This document shows, in pieces, positions 1 to 12,055 of a DNA stretch of 64,000 bases (its first letter is position 1; the number at the start of each line of letters is the position of its first letter). Origin of the DNA: Nicotiana tabacum (lineage: Eukaryota; Streptophyta; Magnoliopsida; Solanales; Solanaceae); assembly GCF_000715075.1 (NCBI RefSeq), contig NC_134102.1:110620001-110684000 (forward strand), written 5' to 3'. The notes under the pieces are model-generated. The model was given only the letters and a program-made list of their open reading frames with translations. It ran no database searches and was not told where the DNA came from. A program made the translations under genes and the position numbers.

Positions 1-138
1 ATCCTTTGAGTTTATTAAACTCTAACAAAACATCTTTTTTATAATCAAAAGTAGTATCTAATTTATCAGCAAAATCATTTGATAAATCAATGGGTTTGAT
101 ATTCAAACCGGATAACTTTTTATCAAGAAGTTCTTCTA
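1..138 (-). pseudogene. EPRV capsid-ORF fragment, inverted
   Basis: This is the reverse complement of about 1602-1738, the middle of the EPRV capsid ORF, with a few substitutions. It stops abruptly at the (TAA)n array. Unlike the plus-strand copy at 1690-1710, its reading frame stays open through the short stretch that is frameshifted there, so the two copies decayed independently. The left edge is the window boundary. Confidence 0.8.
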
Positions 139-417
<279 letters not shown>

Positions 418-968
418 CTAGATGTAAATTATATGATACATCTGATCAGAATATATTAGTGGAAACGAATTTTGCAAAGTCTAAGGTCACCACGAGGAGA
501 CCTATTAAGTGGGAAGAAATTAATTTTCCAACTACATGGACTTTGGATTCGGTTATATCCCCCAATCAGATAACTAATGCTGTCAGTAATACTGAGTATT
601 CTCATATTACTCAAAATCCGGATGGAAGGATTTGCATTCAGTTTGATGATAATAGTTCCACTTATAGTAGACAGTCATTTTCTAATAATAGACTGTTGCC
701 TGCTATTAGTTCTAATTATAATAGACATTCCTTTACCAATCGTAGACTGATGCCTCATATTCAACACATTTCTCCTGTTGAACCAGTCTATGGACCAGCT
801 AGAAATCGTGCTGCATCTCTACACACAATTTTTACTAAAGTAGGTGATAAACTTGTTGAAAGGGTTAAAATTAACCCCAAGACAAATATTGTTCAAGATA
901 ATGATAATATTTCTGATAAGGATATTCCTTCTGCGTCCGAAATGGATTTTGACCCAAATGAAGTTTAA
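418..968 (+). pseudogene. EPRV movement-protein C-terminal part
   Basis: The frame is open from the edge of the TAA array to a TAA stop at 966-968 (about 182 codons), with no ATG. The N-terminal part is cut off by the array. The chain contains [11 protein letters not shown] and a basic/Asn-Ser-rich tail. Its position directly 5' of the capsid ORF, with the stop abutting the capsid ATG (TAAATG), supports a movement-protein assignment, because caulimovirids of this branch place MP before capsid. A second copy lies at 10713-11138. The assignment rests on context more than on motifs. Confidence 0.55.
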
Positions 969-2689
969 ATGATTCCACACCAAATTGATTTTAGTGCAGG
1001 GTCACAAGCTAGAGGTTATATTCAAAAAGAATTTTTCAGTGATAAATTGAACCAGTTTAAAACTTGGTTTTTTGATACTTATAGTAAAGAGGATTTAAAC
1101 AATATTTCTCAAGAGTTCTATGAAACTTGTGCTTTACATAATCAAATTATGTATTTTGTTCATTGGTTTATAACCACCTATTTACCACTTTTTATAAAAG
1201 TTTTGGAAAGATCTTATAAAGACGGGAGTGGCAATATTATTAAAGCCACCTACCCTCCTCAAGCACCTTTTGTTTTACCTAATAATACAGGTATTACTTT
1301 CACTGCATTTCAAAAATTTATTGATGAAGATGTTGCTGCAGTCAGCATCGCAGAAATTAATAAATTAATTTCTCAAAATAATTATTTAAGCTTATATGTT
1401 AAAGTTTTAGGAGAACAAATTAGTTTTCTTGATAAAAAACTTGATGATTTGACAGTTTTGATTAAAGATATGAGTACTAGTAAGATTTTGATTGATATTG
1501 CCTCTACAAGCAAATCAGAACCTCAAACTGTTCTTACTCATGTTCAAAGACCCCCTGAGATTCAGGATTTTAAATTTAGATCTTTTTATGATTTAGAAGA
1601 ACTTCTTGATAAAAAGTTATCCGGTTTAAATATCAAACCCATTGATTTATCAAATGATTTTGCTGATAAATTAGATACTACTTTTGACTATAAAATGATA
1701 TTTTGTCAGAGTTTAATAAACTCAGAGGTTATCCCAAAAAGAATAGTAAGTTTTTTGATAGCAGATATGCTGATAAACCCAGAATGCAAACTTATTATTA
1801 TAATCGTCCTACTCCTCAAGATGTTTTAATAGAGGAACGTGATTGAAATCAGACTAATACGTCTTATAGTGGTTCCGAAATTTATGAATGGAATCTTGAT
1901 GGATTGACTGATAGACAATTGACTATTCTTGTGCATAGAATGCTTATGTATGCAACTATCTGTAAAAGTGTGAAAAATACAGATAGAACTATTCGCAAAA
2001 TGATTGTTGCAGGTTTTACTAGCCAACTTCGTGGTTGGTGGGACAATTATTTGACTCTAGAAGAAAGGGCAATGGTTATTAATGCTACAGCCTCTGACGA
2101 AGGAGTTGATAACTTAGGCATGGCCCTAGTGGCAAATAGAGAAGATGCTGTTTACACCCTTATTGTTACTATATTAGAACATTTCAACGGTAGATTTACC
2201 AACCAACATGAAACAGTTCGCACTCTCCTTAATAGTCTTAGATGTAGGTCCTTAGGTGAATTCAGATGGTATAAGGATACTTTTATGAGTAGGGTTATGG
2301 AACTACCCAAAAATAAATTTGACCATTGGAAAACAAAGTTTATAGATGGCCTTCCCTCCTTATTCGCTGAAAGAGTTAGAAAAATTCTAAGAGGTAGTTA
2401 TGGTGAAATCCCGTACAAAGATTATACTTATGGTACGTTGATAGGAATTTGCACACATGAAGGGTTAAACCTGTGCAATGAGTTAAGATTGTCCAAACAT
2501 CTTAAGATGGATAAGCTTAAGGAAAAATCTCAGTTAGGAGATTTTTGTACTCAGTTCGGTCTACCCGAGGCTTCTACTCATAAGAAGAAAAAACATAAGT
2601 ATCATAGATACCCTAACCAAGACAGTCCTTATAGGAAAAAGAGATCTAGATATAGATCCAAAGAAGAACGAGAAGCCAAGAAAGGTTAT
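969..2689 (+). pseudogene. EPRV capsid ORF, broken and 3'-truncated
   Basis: It starts at ATG 969 and reads cleanly to about 1695, a helical, Lys/Asp/Leu-rich N-terminal region. A small indel near 1690-1705 then shifts the frame. The downstream frame carries a TGA at 1844-1846 where the second copy has Trp. It then runs through the capsid core (LRGWWDNYLTLEE, FNGRFTN, FIDGLPSLF) to the Lys/Arg-rich segment at about 2600-2680. The CCHC knuckle that should follow (present at 9603-9644 in the other copy) is missing, because at about 2683-2692 the sequence jumps to the tail of viral ORF4. Protease, RT and RNase H are therefore deleted from this copy. Confidence 0.8.
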
Positions 2690-2763
2690 CTAAAGAAGAC
2701 TTAAAAGATGCTTAAGAATTCCTCCGCAAAATGAAAGAATCAGACAAACGACCAGCACAGTGA
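2690..2763 (+). pseudogene. EPRV ORF4 extreme 3' end
   Basis: This matches 5412-5486, the last roughly 25 codons of a viral ORF ending RPAQ and then TGA (2761-2763). An in-frame TAA at about 2712 and a Glu-to-Lys change distinguish it from the better copy. It is fused directly to the capsid ORF, with a short shared AGAAAG-type stretch at the join. Confidence 0.7.
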
Positions 2764-2990
2764 AACAGCTGGACCCCACAAGCACAGTGAAGCCGCCGGA
2801 CCCACAGCACAGTGAAGCCGCCGGACCCCACTCAAACAGTAGATACACTGTTCATCAACAGTAGATACACTGTTTATCAACAGTAGAAATACTGTTTTGT
2901 ATAGTAAAAATACTGTAACAGGGACACACGAGACCTACTTTTATTGTTCATAGATTCTTTTCTTTTTCTATTTATACGTTTTATTCGTTC
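2764..2990 (+). promoter_or_regulatory. EPRV promoter, copy 1
   Basis: This non-coding block lies between the ORF4 stop and the leader. It contains repeated units of CAGCACAGTGAAGCCGCCGG (about 2753-2825), then about four ACAGTAGATACACTGTT-like units (2838-2900), and a TATA-like CTATTTATACG at 2968-2978. The same block recurs at 5487-5717. By comparison with caulimovirid full-length-transcript promoters, the repeats would be enhancer-like and transcription would start just after the TATA box, at about 2990-3010. Activity is inferred. Confidence 0.65.
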
Positions 2991-3736
2991 AGAAGAAGAA
3001 GAAGGAAATCGAGACCCTCTCTCTCTCTAGAATTCTCTCTCTCTCTCTCTTCAACGTGTAATTAAGAGTTTGTAGTTTGAAGTTTGTAACAAAAGAACAA
3101 GTAAATAAAGTTTTCAGTTCTTCATCTTTAGGCCTTGCATCCCGGCCAAAAGGTACTGATTTCTTTCTTAGTTAGTTTTTCTTCTAGTCTCTCCTCTCTG
3201 GCCGTGACGATGTCCGGCTAAGAGACTTCATATCTATGTTGAATATATAACTTCTCTCCTATATAAACCATGAAAGCGACGACATCTATTAAAATATAAA
3301 TGAGTTTTATATATAGTATTTTGACTTGGTTTCGAGATGGTTGGTACAGTCTAATATAGCACTACTCTTATTGGCGTTGCCTTAGTGGCTTCGTCTAGCC
3401 AGCCATGAACCTTAGCCCGATTAAAGGAGTTGAAAAGGGCATCTTTTTTCACGGTTAGAACTACTAAATACATGGGCTCAATAAAAGTATGTATTATATT
3501 AAGACAGACCCCTTGCTTGAGTAAAAGATTTAATCTTCCATACAGTCATTAAACTGTATATAAAATTCAAGTATATTTCAATTCTTATATCCTTACTGAT
3601 TGTGCGGATTACCACCAGTTTTTAAATATAAGAGTACTGAATTAGCTAGATTAAGAATTCTCAAATATGTTAAAATAGAAATCTTTAATAGGTGGAAACC
3701 TAGGTGGACATATAAAAGTCAGCAGAGGTGCGAAAC
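2990..3736 (+). other. EPRV leader, left arm of inverted repeat
   Basis: Non-coding viral leader downstream of the promoter. It begins at a CAGAAGAAGAAG tract, followed by CT-rich runs and a plant-type AATAAA at 3104-3109, in the position expected for the pararetroviral poly(A) signal in the terminal redundancy. It then holds about 600 bp without a long ORF. The whole block is repeated in reverse complement at 4497-5242 with scattered mismatches. No tRNA-iMet primer-binding motif was recognised in either arm. Confidence 0.75.
3104..3109 (+). terminator. Viral-type poly(A) signal AATAAA
   Basis: AATAAA lies about 130 bp after the TATA-like box of the EPRV promoter. Pararetroviruses place their poly(A) signal here and skip it on the first pass when it is close to the cap site. 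If it is used, transcripts from 2990 would end before the TAA array. Confidence 0.5.
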
Positions 3737-4496
<760 letters not shown>

Positions 4497-5242
4497 GCAC
4501 CTCTACTGACTTTTATATGTCCACCGAGGTTTCCACCAGTTAAAGATTTCTATTTTAACACATTTGAGAATTCTCAATCTAGCTAATTCAGTACCCTTAT
4601 ATTTAAAGACTGGCGGTAATCCGCACAATCAGTAAGGATATAAGAATTGAAATATACTTGAATTTTATATATAGTTTAAGGACTGTATGGAAGGTTAAAC
4701 CTTTTACTCAAGCAAGGGGTCTGTCATAATATAATACATACTTTTATTGAGCCCATGTGTCTAGCAGTTCTAACCGTAAAAGAAGATGCCCTTTTCAACT
4801 CCTTTAATCGGGCTAAGGTTCACGGCTGGCTAGACGAAGCCACTAAGGCAAAGCCAATAAGAGTAGTGCTATATCAGACTGTACCAACCATCTCGAAACC
4901 AAGTCAAAATACTATATTTAAAACTCATTTATATTTTAATAGATGACGTCGCTTTCATGGTTTATATAGGAGAGAAGTTAGATATTCAACATAGATATGA
5001 AGTCTCTTAGCCGGACATCGTCACGGCCAGAGAGGAGAGACTAGAAGAAAAACTAACTAAGAAAGAAATATGTACCTTGTGGCCAAGATGCAAGGCCCTG
5101 AAGATGAAGAACTGAAAACTTTATTTACTTTGTTCTTCTGTTACAAACTTCAAACTAAACTTCAAACTTTAATTATACTTGAAGAGAGAGAGAGAGAGAA
5201 AATTCTAGAGAGAGAGGGTCTCGATTCCTTCATCTTCTTCTG
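4497..5242 (-). other. EPRV leader, right arm of inverted repeat
   Basis: Reverse complement of the left arm (2990-3736), about 746 bp, running from the TAA array back to the CAGAAGAAG tract (read on plus as CTTCTTCTG, ending at 5242). Both arms keep the CT-rich run and the poly(A) region. Small ORFs in this arm are in non-coding leader. The promoter that should precede this arm on the minus strand is absent, because at 5243 the sequence switches to plus-strand ORF4. Confidence 0.8.
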
Positions 5243-5486
5243 TCAGGAAGGAGATAAAGAAGAAATGATTAACAACTACTTGGAAGAAGTCAAAAGAAAT
5301 TTACTTTGTTCCATTAATCAGTATGAAAAATCAGATACTTCAATGCAAAGTGAAATCAGCAACGATGATATCGCTGAAGATTCTCAGCCCATTGAAGCAG
5401 AAAGGATGTTATCTGAAGAAGACTTAAAAGATGCGGAAGAATTCCTCCGCAAAATGAAAGAATTAGACAAACGACCAGCACAGTGA
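5243..5486 (+). pseudogene. EPRV ORF4 C-terminal part
   Basis: About 80 codons, acidic and Glu/Lys-rich (EEVKRNLLCSINQYEK, EEDLKDAEEFLRKMKELDK), ending RPAQ and TGA at 5484-5486. The frame is open, but it is fused at its 5' end to inverted leader, so it has no genuine start. The promoter block follows directly. Its place as the last ORF before the promoter fits the inclusion-body/transactivator position in caulimovirids, but no domain is recognisable, so that role is an inference. Confidence 0.55.
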
Positions 5487-5717
5487 AACAGCTGGACCCT
5501 ACAAGTACAGTGAAGCCGCCGGACCGACAGCACAGTGAAGCCGTCGGACCCCACTCAAACAGTAGATACACTGTTCATCAACAGTCGATACACTGTTCAT
5601 CAACAGTAGAAATACTATTTTGTATAGTAAAAATACTGTAACATGGACCCACGGGACCCACTTTTACTGTTCATAGACTCTTTCTTTTTCTATTTATACG
5701 TTTCATTCGTTCAGAAG
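5487..5717 (+). promoter_or_regulatory. EPRV promoter, copy 2
   Basis: A second copy of the 2764-2990 promoter: CAGCACAGTGAAGCCG-type repeats, the ACAGTAGATACACTGTT-like units and the TATA-like CTATTTATACG at about 5690-5700. It ends within the CAGAAG tract at 5712-5717 and then abuts the 3' end of the minus-strand RT-containing segment. If active, it would be antisense to those genes. Confidence 0.6.
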
Positions 5718-5835
5718 AGCTGTCATCAATCACCTCTTTCTGATGACAGAAGAGCTGTCATCATGTCTCGATTCCTAAAAGGAGATCTTTCTGGCGATAT
5801 GACGTACTGAGCTGTCATCAATCACCTCTTTCTGA
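5717..5835. repeat. 27-bp direct repeats at EPRV junction
   Basis: GAGCTGTCATCAATCACCTC followed by TTTCTGA occurs at 5717-5743 and 5809-5835, with a 14-bp partial copy at 5751-5764. The repeats sit at the join between the plus-strand promoter piece and the minus-strand polymerase piece. They look like a local duplication or filler made during rearrangement. Confidence 0.8.
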
Positions 5836-7694
5836 GGTTTGCTGGAATATTCTTGGATTTCCATTTTGATGGAATCCAAGAGTTCTTGACCATATAATGT
5901 CTTTGTTTTGGGATCCTTTTTCATTAGTTTATCCCAAAAGTTATTATAAAAGGTCCTGTATAAGCATGGGACTTGTTCTTCGGTGAATCCGACTTCTGGA
6001 GTCCATTTATGACTCCAGGGAATAGAGAATTCCAGAAAGAAATAAATTTGGTCAATTTTTTCTGAGTAACAGATATGATCTGTGTGATATAAATTGTTTA
6101 TAAAAGGAGAAATTTTTATCCATTCTTTGTATAACATGAGAAATGGATGAGGTAAAATTTTTGCTGTCGGACCGTGGTATGACCACCAGTTTAGAAACCA
6201 ATTAGGAATAGCCTCTGCAAATATCTTTGCACATACTTTAATAAACCAAGTATGTTTGTGTCGATCATTATTGTAGTATAACACTTTATCAAACGCCTGG
6301 ATATAATCCCAATAGGTAAAATTCATTCGAGATTTGTTAAGGCTTATCTGCCTCTCTTTCATTGTGGATATACCCCAGTCTTCAACAGATATAATCTGTT
6401 TAATTATAATCTTCGAGAAGTTATAAACGTTCTCATTTGTGCTATAACCAGAAAAGTGTTGAAACTCTGCACTGCCAGTACTGGTGAGTATTGTTTCATA
6501 ATAAGAACGGGTTTTGTATGACTCACCCGGATAATATAATCCATTTATCAAATACCTTTGGAATATCTTCCACGGTTCTTCTTTTCTCTGAATATCAGAA
6601 TTTTCTAAAAGAAATATCATTTCTTTTTTAGATACTTTCTCATATGACTTGATATCATCATTGTCATCTTTTGTAATGGAAGCAAAAGTATCACTTTGCT
6701 TAGCAGAAGTATCTTTCTGTTTTTGAGCAGTCAAATATGCCTGCAAATGTGCGTATAACGGACTATCTTCTGGAATATCTTCCAGATGGACGGATGGTCC
6801 TATCGATGATTCTTCTCTGAGAGATATCCCCTCATTGGTTAAAATCTTTCTTCCCATTTGTATAACTGGGGAGTTTGATGTGGATCCGTATGACGATCCT
6901 GAAGGTGATAATCTTTCTCTGGACTGTGGGGATGATCTTCCCCAACCTCTACCTCTTCCCCTACCCAGGGGGGTTCCATCCTGTAAATATTCACGAGATA
7001 AGAAATCTGGCAGAGAATTATCAATTCCCTTTTTATATTGTATTTCAAAATCAAAAGGGTCTAATTGAGCCTGCCATCTTGCAAATATCATTTTCGAGGC
7101 ATCATGTTTAAAGTCTTTGTTAAACATATATTTAACAGATTGTGCGTCAGTTTTTATCAAAAACCTTTGATTGTATAAATCGCCTTGAAATTTTAAAACA
7201 CATTTTACTATGGTTAACATTTTGTGTGCCACAGTAGCGTATTTTCTCTGGGCTTCACACTATTTACCAGAGTAGAATCTAATCAGATATTCATGCTTAT
7301 TATTGGGATTTATCTGTTTCAAAATCCCTCCGTAACCAATATTAGATGCATCAGTCTCTATAATCTTTTGCCATGCAGGATTAGCAAGGGTCAAGCAAGG
7401 TAAAGATTTAACACGTTGCTTAATATTTTTAACCAAAGCAGTATAACTATCAGTCCAAGGGTTTTTAATATCCTTTTTTAGCCTATCATATAAGGGGGCT
7501 AAATCACGCGACAAATCTTTATAAAAAGGCGATATATAATTTAAACTTCCCAAAAATCTTTGTAACTGAGTTCTATCAGTAATAACATCGGGAAATTTTG
7601 AAGCAAAATCAATCGATCTTTGAATAGGAGTAATCTTTCCTTGACAAATATAATGTCCTAAAAATCGAATGTTAGTTTGGAATAAACTCATTTT
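5775..7694 (-). pseudogene. EPRV RNase H and C-terminal polyprotein region
   Basis: It reads on the minus strand from just after RT. A connection segment (RFLGSLNYISPFYKDL) leads to an RNase H start (ETDASNIGYGGIL), with the chain continuing into KTDAQSVKYMFNKDF and DNSLPDFLSREYL. A Gly-Arg/Pro-Ser-rich linker and about 300 residues of a C-terminal region rich in aromatic residues follow. Stops interrupt it at 7692-7694 (at the RT boundary) and about 7257-7259 (inside RNase H). The last 485 codons are otherwise open. The C-terminal region has no motif I can name. Confidence 0.75.
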
Positions 7695-8204
7695 TTATTT
7701 TGAGATAACCAAACCATTTTGTATAACAATTCTTTTAAAAATATCTAAATGCTTAATATGCATTTTAAGTGTCTTGGAAAATACCAAAATGTCATCGATA
7801 TAAACAATGATAAAGTCTAGATAGGGGTTGAAAATATCATTCATAATTTTTTGGAATTCAGAAGGGGCATTCTTCAAACCAAAAGGCATAACATTCCATT
7901 CATATTGCCCAAATGGAACATTAAAAGCAGTTCTATAAGTATGTTCTTTAAATATTTGAATCTGCCAATATCCAGATTTTAAATCAAATTTTGAAAATAT
8001 ATTGGCATCATATAATCTTGACAATAAATCTCTTTTATTGGGAATAGGATATCTAACCCACTTCAAATATTTATTCAAGGGTTTATAATTAATGACCAAT
8101 CTAGGAATACCACGTTCCTTTTCAGCTGCGTTATTAACGTAAAAAGCTGTACAAGACCAAGGAGATTTTGAGGGTTTTATCAAACCCTTTTGTAGCAAGC
8201 TATC
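7695..8204 (-). pseudogene. EPRV reverse transcriptase
   Basis: The RT palm and fingers are clear: LVINYKPLNKYLKWVRYPIP, FSKFDLKSGYWQIQI, FGLKNAPSEFQKIMNDIF, and the catalytic YIDD box encoded at 7791-7802, then DDILVFS. All key Asp residues are present. The frame is separated from the upstream protease by a 1-nt slip in an A-run (about 8209-8216) and from RNase H by a stop at 7692-7694, so no polyprotein can be made. Caulimovirid RT copies pregenomic RNA into DNA in the cytoplasm. Confidence 0.88.
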
Positions 8205-9270
8205 AATCTCTTTTTTTGCAAAATTCTACTAATTTCGCGTTCATCTGACATGGTCGAGATTTAGTAGGAATATCATCCTCAGAGAAATTATCTTCGTAAG
8301 GCAGAGTGACAATATGATTTTTTCTATTCCAAAAAGCACTGGGATGTTCTGTACAAATATCAATGGCAATATTTTCGGAAATCAATTTGATCTTTTTCTG
8401 TACTTTAGTAGAATTCAAAGTATCAAATATATTCATACTAAATAATTCTAACTGTAAAGAATCAACATGTTTCTGCTTCATATCAATTAAAGCATTAATA
8501 TCTCTAGTTACTGGATCTGTAACAAAAGTATAACTTATCTCCTTATCCTTATAAGTAGCAGTAAAGCCTTTCGAGTCTATGCTAGTAAAAAGATAAATGG
8601 CGTTAATAAACGGTGTTCCAAGTATAATAGGAGGGTATAATTGGTTTTTAACCAAGAAAAATAAGTGAGGAATACAGACTTTATTCTAACAAATACCCGT
8701 ATTAGATTGTTTATACTTTATATCTAAAGCATGTCCGGATGCAGATCTAACCATATGAGTAGTTTTTTGAAAATATTTCGTAGGTATTAAACCTTCTTGA
8801 ATGCAGCTAACATCTGCTCCACTATCAACCATGGCAATATTTGTAATAGAAAAACTATTATCAATGAGAATAGTACATTTGATATATCATTTATGAGCAG
8901 TAATAATTTGCATCATTCCTAAAAACATATCATATTTAGGATCAAAACTAATAGGTTTTTCTTCAATATCATTTTCAGAAATACCTTTGTTTTTATCATT
9001 AGATTTCTCAGTTGGAGAATTGATTTTCTCAATCTGAGTAATCCTATGATCACAAATCATTTGATTTTGTTTAAGAGATTTAATCTCTCATTTCAAGTTT
9101 TCAACTTCAACCTTTAAATCATTGAAAGAAGAATCTCTTGCTGGAGTTGCATTTTTATTTAAAACACGGTTATTAACCTCTAGTAAAGAATAAGGCGGGG
9201 AATATTCAAATTCTTTTTCAAAAGGTTTTGAAAAACTAGAATATGATTTAGAACTTGAACTAGCAGCCTA
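8205..9270 (-). pseudogene. EPRV linker and aspartic protease
   Basis: A retropepsin-type active site VDSGADVSCI is encoded at about 8800-8832, followed by the beta-strand style LGTPFINAIYLF at about 8580-8625. The upstream linker is Ser/Lys-rich with a possible coiled coil. Breaks: TAG at about 9268-9270, TGA at about 9087, TGA at about 8888, and a frameshift at the A-run near 8210 that severs it from RT. In the family this protease cleaves the polyprotein. Confidence 0.75.
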
Positions 9271-10712
9271 ATTAATAATTTTTTCACGAAGTTTTTCATC
9301 AGTAACTTCTTTTAAAAGTTCTATTACATTATCAGATGTAATAGGTTTCATGTTCAAATCTTGAAACTGTGATTGCAATTTATAAAATTCATCATCTTCA
9401 CAAGTACATGTATTACTATTGCAAGCAGTACAAGTATTATCAATATTTTTATCACTATCAGATAAATCAAGTAATCTACTTCAACTTCGGATTCTGACTC
9501 AGAATAATAATAATCAGATTCTGATCCAGAAGTGTATAACAAACCATAAACCTTATCACGTAACTCATTGTCTAGTTCTAAGGTTTTCAGCTTTTGAAGC
9601 TTACAATTCGGGGCTATATGGCCAAATTTACCACACTTGTAACACTTAATGTCAGCAAGATCTCGCTTAGACCGAATTTTGGTAAATCTAGTAGACTTGC
9701 GATGAGCTTTCTTGGCTTCTCGTTCTTCTTTGAATCTATATCTAGATCTCTTTTTCCTATAAGGACTGTCTTGGTTAGGGTATCTATGATACTTATATTT
9801 TTTCTTCTTATGAGTAGAAGCCTCAGGTAGACCAAACTGAGTACAAAGATCTCCTAACTGGGATTTTTCCTTAAGCTTATCCATCTTAAGTTGTCTGGAC
9901 AATCTTAACTCATTGCACAGGTTTAACCCTTCCTGTGTGCAAATTCCTATCAACTTATCATAGGTATAATCATTGTACAGGATTTCACCATAACTACCTC
10001 TTAGAGTTTTTCTAACTCTTTCAGCGAATAAGGAGGGAAGGCCATCTATAAACTTTGCTTTCCAATGGTCAAATTTATTTTCGGGTAGTTCAATAACCCT
10101 ACTCATAAAGGTATCCTTATACAATCTGAATTCACCTAAGGTCCTACATCTAAGACCATTAAGGAGAGTACGAACTATTTCATGTTGGTTGGTAAATCTA
10201 CCATTGAAGTGTTCTAATATAGTAAGAATAAGGGTGTAAATGGCATCTTCTCTATTTGCCACTAGGGTCATGCCTAAGTTATCAACTCCTTCGTCAGAGG
10301 CTGTAGCGTTAATAACCATTGCCCTTTCTTCTAGAGTCAAATAATTGTCCCACCAGCCACGAAGTTGGCCAGTAAAACCTGCAACAATCATTTTGCAAAT
10401 AGTTCTATCTGTATTTTTCACACTTTTATAGATAGTCGCATACATAAGCATTCTATGCACAAGAATAGTCAATTGCTTATCAGTTAATCCATCAAGATTC
10501 TATTCATAAATTTCGGAACCACTATAAGACGTATTAGTCTGATTCCAATCACGCTCCTCTATTAAAACATCTTGAGGAGTAGGACGATTATAATAATAAG
10601 TTTGCATTCTGGGTTTATCAGCATATCTGCTATCAGCAAACTTACTATTCTTTTTGGGATAACCTCTGAGTTTATTAAACTCTGACAAAACATCAATCAC
10701 CTTTCTGAAAGG
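9271..10712 (-). pseudogene. EPRV capsid ORF, copy 2 with zinc knuckle
   Basis: This minus-strand copy covers the capsid core (LRGWWDNYLTLEE, NGRFTNQHE, FIDGLPSLFAERVRK), a Lys/Arg/Tyr-rich basic stretch, and a complete CX2CX4HX4C knuckle CYKCGKFGHIAPNC at 9603-9644, then an acidic Ser/Glu tail. A TAG at 10500-10502 replaces a Trp codon present in the other copy, and a frameshift at about 9480 breaks the acidic tail. The 5' end is cut at 10712, where a plus-strand piece begins. The knuckle binds viral RNA in the family. Confidence 0.82.
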
Positions 10713-11138
10713 ATCTCCTTTGGATTCGGTTATATCCCCCAGTCAGATAACTAATGATGTTAGTAATACTGAGTATTCTTATATTACTCAAAATCCGGAT
10801 GGTGCATTTAGTTTGATGATAATAGTTCCACTTATAGTAGACAGTCATTTTTTAATAATAGACAGTTGCCTGCTATTAGTTCTAATTATAATAGACATTC
10901 CTTCACCAATCGTAGATTGTTGCCTGATATTCAACACATTTCTCCTGTTGAACCAGTCTATGGACCAGCTAGAAATCGTGCTGCATCTCTACACACAATT
11001 TCTACTAAAGTAGGTGATAAACCTGTTGAAAGGGTTAAAATTAACCCCAAGACAAATATTGTTCAAGATAATGATAATATTTCTGATAAGTATATTCCTT
11101 CTGCATCCGAAATGGATTTTGACCCAAATGAAGTTTAA
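10713..11138 (+). pseudogene. EPRV movement-protein C-terminal part, copy 2
   Basis: Collinear with 541-968. It starts abruptly at 10713, back-to-back with the minus-strand capsid copy. A 7-8-nt loss near 10800-10810 shifts the frame, so the first part reads in one frame and the last 90 codons (10866-11138) in another. It ends with the same stop-start junction TAAATG. Confidence 0.6.
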
Positions 11139-11865
11139 ATGATTCCACACCAAATTAATTTTAGTCCGGGGTCACAAGCTAGAGGTTATATTCAAAAAGA
11201 ATTTTTCAGTGATAAATGGAACCAGTTTAAAACTTGGTTTTTTGATACTTATAGTAAAGAGGATTTAAACAATATTTCTCAAGAGTTCTATGAAACTTGT
11301 GCTTTACATAATCAAATTATGTATTTTGTTCCTTGGTTCATAACTACCTATTTACCACTTAAAGTTTTGGAAAGATCTTATAAAGACGGGAGTGACAATA
11401 TTATTAAAGCCACCTACCCTCCTCAAGCACCTTTTGTTTTACCTAATAATACAGGTATTACTTTCACTGCATTTCAAAAATTTATTGATGAAGATGTTGC
11501 TGCAGTCAGCATCGCAGAAATTAATAAATTAATTTCTCAAAATAATTATTTAAGCTTATATGTTAAAGTTTTAGGAGAACAAATTAGTTTTCTTGATAAA
11601 AAACTTGATGATTTGACAGTTTTGATTAAAGATATGAGTACTAGTAAGATTTTGATTGATATTGCCTCTACAAGCAAATCAGAACCTCAAACTATTCTTA
11701 CTCATGTTCAAAGACCCCCTAAGATTCAGGATTTTAAATTTAGATCTTTTTATGATTTAGAAGAACTTCTTGATAAAAAGTTATCCGGTTTAAATATCAA
11801 ACCCATTGATTTATCAAATGATTTTGTTGATAAATTAGATACTACTTTTGACTAAAAAGTGATGT
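11139..11865 (+). pseudogene. EPRV capsid ORF N-terminal part, copy 2
   Basis: Collinear with 969-1695 and nearly identical in protein. It lacks four codons around 11360 that copy 1 has. It opens at ATG 11139 and reads about 238 codons to a stop (TAA about 11853-11855) caused by divergence just before the third TAA array. This is the right-hand end of the EPRV cluster. Confidence 0.75.

Positions 11866-12055
<190 letters not shown>

Noticed and set aside
5070..5486. 138-codon plus-strand ORF as a single gene
   Set aside because: Its first half is inverted viral leader and only the last about 80 codons match a viral ORF; the fusion is a rearrangement product without a proper start.
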